Both the position numbers and the translations under genes were made by a program. A stretch of DNA of 64,000 nucleotides from G963665925 sp963665925 (GTDB lineage: Bacteria > Bacillota > Clostridia > Peptostreptococcales > Acidaminobacteraceae). The notes under the pieces were generated by a model. It searched no databases. It was not told the DNA's origin and saw only the letters and a list, made by a program, of their open reading frames with translations. Shown here piece after piece: positions 16,967 through 25,386 of this stretch. The DNA is taken from the NCBI GenBank assembly GCA_963665925.1, contig OY762511.1, forward strand, positions 3,472,001-3,536,000. The letters are read 5' to 3'. Within the stretch, counting starts at the first letter, position 1; each line of letters begins with the position of its first letter.

Positions 16967-18255
16967 TGGAAAGCTATAATGTAACAAAAAGGGTGGATAC
17001 CCTCCTCGGGGAAACGGTCTACAAAATCAAGCATCCCTGCGGTCTTGTAATACAGTACATGCCCAAAATCGGCTACACAAAGAAGTTCGCCTACTTTGCA
17101 ACGCGCTACGGTGCATTGTATAACAGTTTTCAGACTCAAGAAGATGAAAACATCAATATGCCTCTGGGTATTGCGCATTTTCTGGAACACAAGATCTTTG
17201 AAGATGCAGAGGGGGACATATTTGACAAATTCTCTAAGCTGGGTGGCAATGTAAATGCCTATACGAGCTTCAACTCGACTTCTTATATGTTTTCTACAGT
17301 AGATAATTTTTATGACTGTCTGGGACTGCTGCTTGACTTTGTACAGGTATGTCATCTGACTGATGAAAATGTCGAGAAGGAAAAGGGCATTATCAATCAG
17401 GAAATCAAAATGTATGATGATGATCCAGATTGGCGTGTTTATTTCAACACTCTGAAAAACATGTATCACAATCATCCTGTACGTGAAGATGTAGCTGGTT
17501 CCATTGACTCGGTCAATACCACAACAAGAAGTCAACTTCAGCTTTGTTATGACTCTTTTTATGTACCAGAGAACATGATTCTTTTCATTATTGGTGATCT
17601 CAACCTTGAAGAAGTCATGACGACTGTAGAGTCCCATTTGACAGAGGACTACAAGAATAGAAGAAGTGCGCCGGTGCTCATTATTCCAGATGAGCCAAAA
17701 ACGATTAAAGAGCATGAGATACGCTTGCGTATGGATGTTCCCGTACCCCTTTTCCAAGTAGGTTACAAGGATGTTGTCAAGGTTGCTGACCCAAAGGAGG
17801 CTATGCGCCGTACAATTGCTGTAAAGCTGGGAATGGGAATTCACTTCGGTAAAAGCTCCACCTTTTATGCGGATATGTACCGTGCGGGAATCATCAACGC
17901 TTCTTTCTATTATGAATATTCTTCTGGCGCCGATTATGCCCATGTCATGTTCGGTGGTGAGTCTGCTGAATATGAGCAGGCAGCAGAAGCCATTAAGAAT
18001 GAAATCGAAAAAATACATGCACAAGGTATGGATTATTCAGGATTTGAGCGCGTCAAGCGCAAGGCCATTGGCCGTTATTTGAGTAGTTTCAATTCAGTTC
18101 AGTATGTGGCAGGTGCGTTTGTCTCATACTTCATGAAAGAGATGGATTTGTTTGATTACTTGGAACTTCTTGAAGAAATGACACCAGAGTATGTGGAAGA
18201 GACACTGAAAAGACATTTGACGACAGAACATGCTGTTATTTCAATCGTGGAATAG
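16966..18255 (+). CDS. yfmH: M16 family zinc peptidase YfmH
   Basis: 429 residues. The inverted zinc motif is present as HFLEHKIF (about residues 65-72), and the third ligand region is INQEIKMYDDDPDW (about 142-155). GGNVNAYTSFNSTSYMF matches the processing-peptidase fold. With YfmF it resembles the B. subtilis pair placed in the EF-P modification set. It begins within the yfmF stop codon. The ymfI reductase often near such genes is not in this window. lgt follows 9 bases downstream. Confidence 0.85.
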   Translation: MESYNVTKRVDTLLGETVYKIKHPCGLVIQYMPKIGYTKKFAYFATRYGALYNSFQTQEDENINMPLGIAHFLEHKIFEDAEGDIFDKFSKLGGNVNAYTSFNSTSYMFSTVDNFYDCLGLLLDFVQVCHLTDENVEKEKGIINQEIKMYDDDPDWRVYFNTLKNMYHNHPVREDVAGSIDSVNTTTRSQLQLCYDSFYVPENMILFIIGDLNLEEVMTTVESHLTEDYKNRRSAPVLIIPDEPKTIKEHEIRLRMDVPVPLFQVGYKDVVKVADPKEAMRRTIAVKLGMGIHFGKSSTFYADMYRAGIINASFYYEYSSGADYAHVMFGGESAEYEQAAEAIKNEIEKIHAQGMDYSGFERVKRKAIGRYLSSFNSVQYVAGAFVSYFMKEMDLFDYLELLEEMTPEYVEETLKRHLTTEHAVISIVE

Positions 18256-18264
18256 GAGGTACAT

Positions 18265-18999
18265 ATGGATCCAATAGCATTTGAGATATTTGGATTTCAG
18301 ATTCGCTGGTATGGGATATTCATTGCAACAGGACTGCTTCTTGCAACCCTGCTCATTTTACAGCGCGCTAAGAAACTGGGATTTAAGGAAGACACAATCA
18401 TTGACCTGGTGATTGTATGCATGCCGTCTGCCATCATTGGCGCACGTGCATATTATGTCATTTTCAACTGGTCATATTACCAAGGTGATATTCTCAAGAT
18501 GATCAACATTCGCGGTGGTGGTCTGGCAATTCACGGCGGCGTTTTAGCCGGTGTGCTGGCTGGCTGGATATATACCAGGGTAAAAAGACTCGATTTTGCC
18601 AAGCTGATAGACATTTGTGCTCCAGGGCTCATTCTTGGTCAGGCCATAGGCCGGTGGGGCAACTACTTCAACTCAGAAGCCCATGGGGGTCCAACAGATC
18701 TACCTTGGGGCATTATGGTTGAAGGTCAGAAAGTGCACCCGACCTTCTTCTATGAGTTTATTTGGAACCTGCTTGTGCTTGGAGTTCTAATCAAGTACCG
18801 AGACCATAAGAAGTTTGACGGAGAAGTTTTCCTTCTTTATATGGGGCTTTACTCAATAGGCCGTTTCTTTATTGAAGGTCTGCGAACAGACAGTCTGATG
18901 CTTGGACCCCTAAGAATGGCACAGGTCATCAGTATTGCATTCATGGCCATCGGCTTTGGGGCAATTTGGGCTATTAGAAGACATATTAAACAGAATTGA
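18265..18999 (+). CDS. lgt: Prolipoprotein diacylglyceryl transferase
   Basis: 244 residues with about seven membrane segments. It carries the Lgt signature GRWGNYFNSEAHGGPTDLPW (about residues 129-148), IRWYGIFIATG at the N-terminus and the His-Gly motif GGLAIHGG. The enzyme transfers diacylglycerol from phosphatidylglycerol to the lipobox cysteine. Several lipoprotein substrates are encoded in this window (LsrB, TAXI receptor, duplicated lipoprotein). The start follows GGAGGT. It is the third gene of the yfmF-yfmH-lgt run, which ends at a terminator. Confidence 0.95.
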   Translation: MDPIAFEIFGFQIRWYGIFIATGLLLATLLILQRAKKLGFKEDTIIDLVIVCMPSAIIGARAYYVIFNWSYYQGDILKMINIRGGGLAIHGGVLAGVLAGWIYTRVKRLDFAKLIDICAPGLILGQAIGRWGNYFNSEAHGGPTDLPWGIMVEGQKVHPTFFYEFIWNLLVLGVLIKYRDHKKFDGEVFLLYMGLYSIGRFFIEGLRTDSLMLGPLRMAQVISIAFMAIGFGAIWAIRRHIKQN

Positions 19000-19006
19000 C
19001 TTTAAA

Positions 19007-19040
19007 GAACGCCACTTTTTTTAAGTGGTGTTCATATTTT
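19007..19040 (+). terminator. Terminator after lgt
   Basis: GAACGCCACTT pairs with AAGTGGTGTTC (one G-T pair) around a T-rich loop. The following ATATTTTG is a weak U-tract. Confidence 0.65.
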
Positions 19041-19114
19041 GTTACACATTCTTTGCTAAAATACCTTATACTTATAAGGATTCAAGAAAACGCAATGAGG
19101 AGACAGTCATTACT

Positions 19115-20701
19115 ATGAAAAGACAATCATTTATAAAGGGCTCCTTGATTCTTATGGTTCTAGGATTCATATCAAGAGCATTCGGCGTATTTTTCAAAGT
19201 GCCGCTTGATTACCTGGTTGGCGAAGAAGGACAAGGCCTTTATTACATACTTTACCCTGTATATGCAGCACTTATTGCCATGTCGTCCGTTGGACTGACA
19301 ATGGCACTTTCAAAGCAGATTGCCCAGTACCGCGCACTGAAGAAGGAGTCTCATGCCTGGATGACCTTCAAACTTGCCTTCAACCTCTTCTTTGCATTTG
19401 GTTTGGCATTTACAGCAGTCTTGCTGCTGTTTTCAAAGCAGATCATTCAGGTACTCGACTGGCCACAGGAAACATATTGGGGGCTCATTGGTCTAGGTGC
19501 CGCGCCGCTTATTGTCTCGATCATGTCTTCCTTCAGAGGACTTTTTGAAGGTAATGAAAATATGGTGCCTACAGGCATTTCCATGATTATTGAGCAGTTT
19601 GCCCGTGTTGTTTTCGGCATAGGCCTTACCTGGTATTTCATGAAGAACTACAACGATATTGGTATGGCTGTAGGTGGTGCTTCATTTGGTGCAGCTGCGG
19701 GTGGCTTTTTTGCGACATTATACCTCTTGAGTGTATTCAAAACGTACAAATCCCACATTGTACATAGTTCTGAAACCATTTCAAAAGAAGAAAAAAGACA
19801 TATTCTAAAAAACCTAGTGTCCATGGCCATTCCAATTGCGATGGGTAGCTCAATCATTTCTATTATGGGATTGGTTGATTCGATAATGCTGCCTTCAACA
19901 TTAAATACCCTTACAGGAAATACACTTAAAACTCTTGAAATGATCGGGGGGTACTCCCGGGCCAATACCATAATGAACATTCCACTGATTATTTCACTAT
20001 CAATAAGTACAAGTATTGTGCCGTTTATTGCCAAAGCGTGGGAGTTGAGAGAGTTTGATGTGGTCCATAAACGTATTGGTATGGGGTTGAAAATGGGAAC
20101 ACTCTTGGCATTTCCTGCAGCAGCCGGAATTGCTGCGCTTTCACATGAACTTGTGGGTCTGATATTTTCATCGACAATAGGCGGAGATGTACTTGTACCC
20201 CTTGCAGTTTCACTTGTTTTCATTATTTACTCTCAAATACAAACGAATATCTTGAATGCGATCGGTAAACCGATAATTCCTGTTAAAAACATGGTTGTGG
20301 GTGTCGTGATTAAAATTGTAGGTAATATTATACTAGTCCCAAATCCGGCATTTGGACTAATGGGAGCAAGTTATGCGATTATTGCCGCTTACTTGGTTAC
20401 AACAATTTTGAATTCCATATCCATTCATAAACATACTGGATATCGTTTCGATGCCTTAAGGCTTATAAGAAAACCAGTGCTTTCTGTTTTGTGTATGATT
20501 GCTGGACTTGAAGTTGTAAAATTTGGCGTTGGCATGGTTATTTCAGGTCGTCTTCTCACGCTTATGTGTGTTGCGGTCGGCGTGATCATCTATGGTGTTA
20601 TGATCATTGGACTGAGATATCTTGAAGCTTCTGAAATATCTCAGATTCCTGCACTTCAAAAAGCTGAAAAATTGTTGACTTTCGGCTCAAAGCGACTATG
20701 A
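19115..20701 (+). CDS. SpoVB/MurJ-like polysaccharide or lipid flippase
   Basis: 528 residues with about 14 membrane segments (MOP superfamily, PF01943/PF14667). Characteristic are KGSLILMVLGFISRAFGVFFKVPL at the N-terminus and LYYILYPVYAALIAMSSVGLTMALSKQIA. Members flip lipid-linked peptidoglycan or polysaccharide precursors; SpoVB acts in the spore cortex. The exact role cannot be set by sequence. The ATG at 19115 has GAGGAG about 12 bases upstream; an open frame from 19025 would prepend 30 residues overlapping the previous terminator and is rejected. Confidence 0.85.
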   Translation: MKRQSFIKGSLILMVLGFISRAFGVFFKVPLDYLVGEEGQGLYYILYPVYAALIAMSSVGLTMALSKQIAQYRALKKESHAWMTFKLAFNLFFAFGLAFTAVLLLFSKQIIQVLDWPQETYWGLIGLGAAPLIVSIMSSFRGLFEGNENMVPTGISMIIEQFARVVFGIGLTWYFMKNYNDIGMAVGGASFGAAAGGFFATLYLLSVFKTYKSHIVHSSETISKEEKRHILKNLVSMAIPIAMGSSIISIMGLVDSIMLPSTLNTLTGNTLKTLEMIGGYSRANTIMNIPLIISLSISTSIVPFIAKAWELREFDVVHKRIGMGLKMGTLLAFPAAAGIAALSHELVGLIFSSTIGGDVLVPLAVSLVFIIYSQIQTNILNAIGKPIIPVKNMVVGVVIKIVGNIILVPNPAFGLMGASYAIIAAYLVTTILNSISIHKHTGYRFDALRLIRKPVLSVLCMIAGLEVVKFGVGMVISGRLLTLMCVAVGVIIYGVMIIGLRYLEASEISQIPALQKAEKLLTFGSKRL

Positions 20702-20734
20702 TATGAGTATAAAACAAGTAAATGAGGTGAAGGG

Positions 20735-21085
20735 ATGACTGAACTTCTGAGCTGTGTGCTCTGCGACCAGGTTCAAGAGCTGGATGATGGACTTTTCAAT
20801 TATATTAAAGTCAGAAACGTGTTTTTTGAACTGGGCCCTGAGTATTTTGAGCTTGCACTAAACTATAAATCTTATGATGATCAGATTACTGAAAACGTAC
20901 TAATCAAATCGCCAACTGGACTCGTATTGGCTGAAGTAAAAGAAACGTTTGAACAAAACAGCTATTATTTTACTTCCATTCATGAAATCGAAATCGATTT
21001 GGAGGAAATAGGTGAGTATAAAGTTCTTGTCATTACCAATGGCAAGAAGTACACATACACTTTTGATGTGAGCATTGAACAGTAG
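20735..21085 (+). CDS. Small hypothetical protein, possibly DUF6941-like
   Basis: 116 residues, acidic and soluble. Segments such as LSCVLCDQVQELDDGLFNY and the beta-rich C-terminus (EIGEYKVLVITNGKKYTYTF) resemble small DUF6941-type proteins, but this is a weak impression. The start follows GAGGTGAAGGG. It lies 33 bases behind the flippase gene without a terminator between, so it may be co-transcribed. A terminator and a palindromic repeat element follow. Confidence 0.65.
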   Translation: MTELLSCVLCDQVQELDDGLFNYIKVRNVFFELGPEYFELALNYKSYDDQITENVLIKSPTGLVLAEVKETFEQNSYYFTSIHEIEIDLEEIGEYKVLVITNGKKYTYTFDVSIEQ

Positions 21086-21093
21086 AGCATGAT

Positions 21094-21116
21094 AAAACCC
21101 CCTTTTTAGGGGGTTT
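21094..21116. terminator. Terminator, first copy of a duplicated 23-bp hairpin
   Basis: AAAACCCCC and GGGGGTTT form the stem around TTTTTA. The identical 23-bp sequence recurs at 21268. Together they bracket the repeat element between convergent genes. Confidence 0.8.
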
Positions 21117-21145
21117 CAGGTTGTCGACAAAGTCGACAAGATGAC

Positions 21146-21267
21146 AGACTGCAGAAAACTTCGAAAGACAAGGCGCGGATGTAATCCGCTCTAGGAGCGT
21201 ACTCTGCGTACGTGACTGGGGTGTATTACATCCAGCAACGCAGGATTTCGGAGTTTTTCTACAGTCT
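21146..21267. repeat. Palindromic dispersed element, copy 1 (122 bp)
   Basis: The ends are inverted repeats (AGACTGCAGAAAA... and ...TTTTTCTACAGTCT). An inner pair GGATGTAAT (from about 21177) and ATTACATCC (21225-21233) continues the stem. A conserved centre includes CCGCTCTAGGAGCGTAC. A second copy lies at 45848 in opposite orientation, and a truncated one at 39945. TTGTCGACAA-like sequence precedes the left end. No coding capacity is evident. It resembles a small MITE or REP-type element. The class is not one I can name. Confidence 0.8.
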
Positions 21268-21294
21268 AAAACCCCCTTTTTAGGGGGTTTTTCT
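21268..21294. terminator. Terminator, second copy of the 23-bp hairpin
   Basis: Same stem as the copy at 21094, here followed by TTTTTC on the plus strand and preceded by a usable A-run for the minus-strand gene ending at 21335. It directly abuts the repeat element. Confidence 0.8.
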
Positions 21295-21334
21295 ATTTGA
21301 CTTAGTTAGGATACATGTTCTGTCCCTACAGGAC

Positions 21335-22111
21335 CTAAAAGGATTCAATTGTAAACTCATGACTGGTCTGTGTCCATTCACCGAGCGCATCTCTGCTGCG
21401 CTCTAAAAATATGACATGCATATTTTCGTCTACGAGAATAACGGTTTGAAAACGGGTTCCGTAGTTCTTTGACGGGATTTCGATAAATGTGCTCGATAAT
21501 GGCCGTTCCATGTCAATGCCAATGCCCGTATCGGGGAGCATATCGTCGGGTGCTCTTGTGCGGTCGTCAAGAATATGGAAGAGCGACTCTGGCTCAATTT
21601 GCTCATGACGGTCGATGATTGACTTGAGAACCATTTTACCTGTTGCAACCTTTGGCCATGGCGTATTGAGCAAATGGTTACTGAGACCATATATGCCAGG
21701 AGGAAGTATATGCACCTGGTGGTCCATATTCGAGTAATAGGACAGTGCGTGCATATCTCCTACAACAAGGTTGAAGGGATTGAACTGGTCATCCTTCAAT
21801 GATACGATCTCGCAATAGCGTTCTGGAAATGGCTTATAAATCAAGAAGTCACGGACAAGATGCCCCCGTGATATGGTTTTATCCTTCTGCATGCTGAAAT
21901 CGCGGTAATTGGTAAGGAAGGCAAAGTGACCGCTCTTTGTGATACCAGTCCATGAACCGTTCTCCTGAACATCCAGTCCAGCTAGAATGGAGTTGTCGTC
22001 ATCCCAAAAATGTGCGGGGCGAGAGGGTCTATCATAAAATTCATCACGATTCCCCATAAAAATCAGGGGATACTTCTCGTGAACCTTATAAGCGAAAAAA
22101 AGTGTGCACAT
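21335..22111 (-). CDS. NRDE family (TANGO2-like) protein
   Basis: 258 residues beginning MCTLFFAYKVHEKYPL. The family-defining motif is seen as MGNRDEFYDRP (about residues 19-29). The N-terminal cysteine and GLDVQENGSWTGITKSGHFAFLTNYR also fit TANGO2 homologues. A role in haem handling has been proposed for some members; the bacterial function is open. The start is preceded by GGAG. It converges on the flippase/small-ORF unit and stands alone. Confidence 0.88.
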   Translation of the reverse strand: MCTLFFAYKVHEKYPLIFMGNRDEFYDRPSRPAHFWDDDNSILAGLDVQENGSWTGITKSGHFAFLTNYRDFSMQKDKTISRGHLVRDFLIYKPFPERYCEIVSLKDDQFNPFNLVVGDMHALSYYSNMDHQVHILPPGIYGLSNHLLNTPWPKVATGKMVLKSIIDRHEQIEPESLFHILDDRTRAPDDMLPDTGIGIDMERPLSSTFIEIPSKNYGTRFQTVILVDENMHVIFLERSRDALGEWTQTSHEFTIESF

Positions 22112-22285
22112 GGCGTTCTCCTTTCGAATTGTCTTATTGAATAGTTACCCAATACATGTGTTATGAAAAGGTTTGTATCAAATAGTTTTAACTTTAAATT
22201 TTTTCCAAACAATTGTATGATATATAGAAAGAAGCAAAATTCGGCAAACTGGTTTACATAAATACATTATGTATAGGGGGTTAGC

Positions 22286-23086
22286 ATGAGAATAGCACTT
22301 TGTCAGATGAATATACAAAATGGAAAAGAAAACAATTTATTGAAGGCTCAAACGATGGTTTTTGAAGCAGCTGAAAAAGGTGCAGATTTGATCGTGCTTC
22401 CTGAAATGTTCAACTGTCCTTACTCAAACGCACATTTTCCGGAATATGCTGAAGAGGAGGGTGGATACACCTATGACAAATTGTCATCCTGGGCAAAAGA
22501 GAAGGGTGTCTATTTAGTCGGTGGCAGTATTCCTGAAAAAGAGGGCACGCACCTTTACAACACCTCATACATATTTGATAGAATGGGCACTTGCATTGGA
22601 AAACACCGCAAGGCGCATCTGTTCGATGTTGATATTGAAGGGGGTATTCGCTTCCTTGAATCAGAAACGCTGACTGCAGGGGACAAATCGACCATAGTAG
22701 ATACCGAATTTGGAAAAATTGGTGTTGCCATATGCTATGACATGCGCTTCCCTGAGTTTTTTAGAAAAATGGCGCTTGAGGGCGTAAATGCGGTTATCGT
22801 TCCTGCGGCCTTTAACATGACAACGGGTCCAGCGCACTGGGAGCTGACCGCTAGGGCCAGGGCGCTAGATAATCAAATATATATGGCGCTGTGTTCCCCG
22901 GCACGCGATGAAACGGGTGTCTATGTTGCATATGGGTATTCCATGGTGACAGATCCCTGGGGACAAGTGCTTGCTTCTATAGAAGCTGATGAAGCAATCC
23001 TCTATGCTGAACTTGATGAAGACAAAATTCAAGATGTCAGAAAAGGCTTGCCTCTACTCAAGCATAGAAAACCGGAGTTGTACTGA
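22286..23086 (+). CDS. Carbon-nitrogen hydrolase, omega-amidase/Nit2-like
   Basis: 266 residues with the nitrilase Glu-Lys-Cys triad. Glu is in VLPEMFNCPY (about residue 40). Lys is in GKHRKAHLFDVDI (about 110). Cys is in GVAICYDMRFPEFF (about 151). Length and the FDVDIEGGIRFLES block fit omega-amidases that hydrolyse alpha-ketoglutaramate-type substrates. The enzyme would be cytosolic. The start follows GGGGGTT. The gene has its own upstream region and no obvious partner; a related deaminated-glutathione amidase is the main alternative. Confidence 0.85.
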   Translation: MRIALCQMNIQNGKENNLLKAQTMVFEAAEKGADLIVLPEMFNCPYSNAHFPEYAEEEGGYTYDKLSSWAKEKGVYLVGGSIPEKEGTHLYNTSYIFDRMGTCIGKHRKAHLFDVDIEGGIRFLESETLTAGDKSTIVDTEFGKIGVAICYDMRFPEFFRKMALEGVNAVIVPAAFNMTTGPAHWELTARARALDNQIYMALCSPARDETGVYVAYGYSMVTDPWGQVLASIEADEAILYAELDEDKIQDVRKGLPLLKHRKPELY

Positions 23087-23202
23087 TTACAAGCACAAAT
23101 AGAGCGTGATAAACCGCGATTGATTTACATTAAAAGTAAATGTTTCGCTTAAATTGTTCGTGGTAAAGATTAAATAGGAGATTCGATTAAAGGAGGTATG
23201 TT

Positions 23203-23490
23203 ATGTTGAGCATGCATAAGAAAAGATATGAAGAGCTTGAGCGTAAAAGAAAAAGAACCAACGGTATTAAGTTCTGTGAGGGTCTGCTTATTGGAACGGC
23301 TATGGGTCTTTTGGCAGGCATTATGCTGGCACCTAAGCCAGGCAAGGAAACATTCGAAGACATCAAGGGTGAAACACTCAAACTTGTTGAAAAGGGAAAA
23401 GACCTGGTTCACTGCTGTGAAGAGGAGCTGGACGAGGAAGAAGAAGCACTTCCAGAGCCAGATGCCATTGAGTTTGAAATGGAAGAATAG
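23203..23490 (+). CDS. YtxH-domain small membrane protein
   Basis: 95 residues. A charged N-terminus is followed by one glycine-rich membrane segment (GLLIGTAMGLLAGIMLAPKPGKE, about 27-49), the YtxH hallmark including APKPGKE. The C-terminus is acidic. Such proteins are often stress-related in Firmicutes, with no defined biochemistry. The SD is AAGGAGGT, 6 bases from ATG. A terminator follows. Confidence 0.85.
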   Translation: MLSMHKKRYEELERKRKRTNGIKFCEGLLIGTAMGLLAGIMLAPKPGKETFEDIKGETLKLVEKGKDLVHCCEEELDEEEEALPEPDAIEFEMEE

Positions 23491-23504
23491 AATATTGAAT
23501 ACGC

Positions 23505-23532
23505 AAAGGCTGTCGGTTACCGACAGCCTTTA
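23505..23532 (+). terminator. Terminator after the YtxH gene
   Basis: AAAGGCTGTCGG pairs perfectly with CCGACAGCCTTT around TTA; the U-tract is short. Between here and 23649 a second dyad (ACTACACC/GGTGTAGT near 23613) lies near the end of the converging gene. Confidence 0.7.
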
Positions 23533-23648
23533 GTTTGCTTATAATAATTTTCTTATATAGTGTGCTTATATTGGTTTTCTTTAAATGTACGGACTGCCCA
23601 ATGTTCCTAGGAGACTACACCTTGCATGACGGTGTAGTGTCAATAAAT

Positions 23649-24521
23649 CTAGTCTCTCCAGTTAATCAGATTGGAAGACTTGTTTTTTGTGCCCTTTGAA
23701 ATAATGTTTTCTGGCGTGTCTCCGACTGCAATGACAATATCATAGTAGTTGTATATTTCTCCAAAAGCGAGGGCGTTTGGTCCATTCAGGTCTGGATATT
23801 CAAATGCTGCAGCACTTGAGAGTGATTTTACGAAGTCCACTGCAAGCGCCTCACACCGGTCCTTGGTTGTTCCTGGTTGCGTAATAATTCCAAATCCTAT
23901 GGTGTCTTCACTTGTTGTGACAGATGCGTTAATCACATCGGCATTGGAGGTAACCGTCGCAATGGCGACAGAAATCATGCTCTCAGTAATAACGTAGTCT
24001 GTAGGTTCGCTCTCTTTAAAAGGAGAGCCTTCGAGTTCAGATTCCCGATCCATTTCTGACATATCAATATAGACGTCTTCGTAGCCGGATTCTTTTGGCA
24101 GCAGTAAGAAAAGTGCTGCACCGGCACAGAGGATTATAAAGGTTGCCTTGACCCACTCAGCTGTTTTCCAGTTCCTGGGGTCAAATCTATTTTCTTTAGA
24201 TGTATTTTCTGATGAGGACTTGCTTTTGCCCATGCGTTCTTCAATTTTACGAATACGTTTTTCAAACTGCTCAACAGTACCTGTAATCTTATCATCCTGA
24301 ATGAGTGCAATTGCTTTTTGGCACAAGGCAATTGCCTCGTCAAAACGATGTTTCTTTTCAAGTATGACGGCAGGCCGTTCATATAGGTCAGATGTATTTG
24401 CAAAAAAATCCTCGTGAATCTGAAGATAGATGTTCAGTGCTTCATCATCATTACCAAGTCTCTCCATACGCTTTGCGCGTTCATGGAGCTTATAGAGTTC
24501 CTGTAACTTTTGCTGATCCAT
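23649..24521 (-). CDS. Single-pass membrane protein with N-terminal TPR region, unknown
   Basis: 290 residues. The first ~95 look like two tetratricopeptide units (LGNDDEALNIYLQIHEDFF; KKHRFDEAIALCQKAIAL). A polar linker, one membrane segment (about 129-146) and an extracytoplasmic domain follow. The outer domain includes TIGFGIITQPGTTKDRCEALA and a Gly/Asn-rich end. The ATG at 24521 sits 6 bases after AAAGGGGTG; a GTG three codons earlier is possible. It could transmit between cytoplasm and surface, but no family is recognised. Confidence 0.72.
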   Translation of the reverse strand: MDQQKLQELYKLHERAKRMERLGNDDEALNIYLQIHEDFFANTSDLYERPAVILEKKHRFDEAIALCQKAIALIQDDKITGTVEQFEKRIRKIEERMGKSKSSSENTSKENRFDPRNWKTAEWVKATFIILCAGAALFLLLPKESGYEDVYIDMSEMDRESELEGSPFKESEPTDYVITESMISVAIATVTSNADVINASVTTSEDTIGFGIITQPGTTKDRCEALAVDFVKSLSSAAAFEYPDLNGPNALAFGEIYNYYDIVIAVGDTPENIISKGTKNKSSNLINWRD

Positions 24522-24812
24522 GTATTGCACCCCTTTATGATTCTCTCTATAAAGGAGAAAGCCTGAGCATTCTCCTAGTATATGTATCGGCAGAAATCGT
24601 AGTTTTGTTTACAGAAAAAGCAAATTGTACAGGGGAATTATTGTTTTTTTCTATAGTTTTTGAAGACCTATTTATATCCGACAAACTTATATACATATAA
24701 AACAATTCCTGTTATAATACAAGTGATTGAAACGCAGACGTGAGAACGTTTCTCAATTACGAGGCGTGAATTTGAAATCCTGTTAACAAACGCAAAAAAG
24801 ATTGTCTATATG

Positions 24813-24870
24813 TTGACAATCATGAATCACTATATTATACTGTTGTTGAATTCCTAGTAAATTACTCAGG
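24813..24870 (+). promoter_or_regulatory. iscR promoter with overlapping dyad
   Basis: TTGACA (24813-24818), 17 bases and TATACT (24836-24841) form a good promoter. Just downstream, CCTAGTAA-A-TTACTCAGG (24853-24870) is a near-perfect dyad with one extra base. A repressor bound there would block transcription, as Rrf2 regulators do on their own promoters. Farther upstream, GAGAACGTTTCTC (24742-24754) is a small dyad of unknown role. Confidence 0.65.
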
Positions 24871-24888
24871 ATTAACGGAGGAGATAAA

Positions 24889-25350
24889 ATGCGATTATCT
24901 ACTAAAGGAAGATACGGTTTGAAGGCCATGTTTGATTTGGCAATGAATTATGGTGAAAATCCTGTATCTCTAACGACAATCGCAGCCAGACAAGGTGTGT
25001 CTGTAAATTATTTGGAGCAGCTGATATCCCCACTTAGAAAAGCGGGATTCGTTCGCAGCGTCAGAGGGGCCCAAGGTGGGTACCTACTGAACGTGAAACC
25101 TGATGAGATTACTGTGAAGGACGTTCTTGAAACGCTGGAAGGCCCTTTGGCACCAACTGACTGCGTCAAAGATGAGAATGACAGCTCATGTGACAATGCA
25201 AGTTACTGTGTGACAAGACTCATTTATGAAAAAATGAAAGAAAGTATTGATCAGGTTGTTTCTTCCATAACTCTGCAAGACATGATTGAAGATCACAATG
25301 AAATAATGAGTCGACTGACTCAGGTTGATGAACATTTCAAATGTCTATAA
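24889..25350 (+). CDS. iscR: Rrf2-family Fe-S regulator IscR
   Basis: 153 residues starting with the Rrf2 signature MRLSTKGRYGLKAMFDLA and a winged helix. Three cysteines near residues 92-107 (C-x8-C-x5-C: DCVKDEN, SCDNASYC) can hold a [2Fe-2S] cluster. The spacing differs slightly from the E. coli C-x5-C-x5-C. It heads iscS-iscU-mnmA, so it probably senses Fe-S status and represses this operon. CymR-like cysteine regulators are the alternative, but they lack the cysteines. SD is GGAGGAG. Confidence 0.9.
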   Translation: MRLSTKGRYGLKAMFDLAMNYGENPVSLTTIAARQGVSVNYLEQLISPLRKAGFVRSVRGAQGGYLLNVKPDEITVKDVLETLEGPLAPTDCVKDENDSSCDNASYCVTRLIYEKMKESIDQVVSSITLQDMIEDHNEIMSRLTQVDEHFKCL

Positions 25351-25386
25351 GGTCGATGCCTTTATCATAAGAAAGGGGACAGATTC

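Noticed and set aside
21117..21267. tRNA, rRNA fragment or CRISPR-like unit
   Set aside because: The palindrome has no cloverleaf, anticodon or CCA-like end, and there are no regularly spaced repeats.
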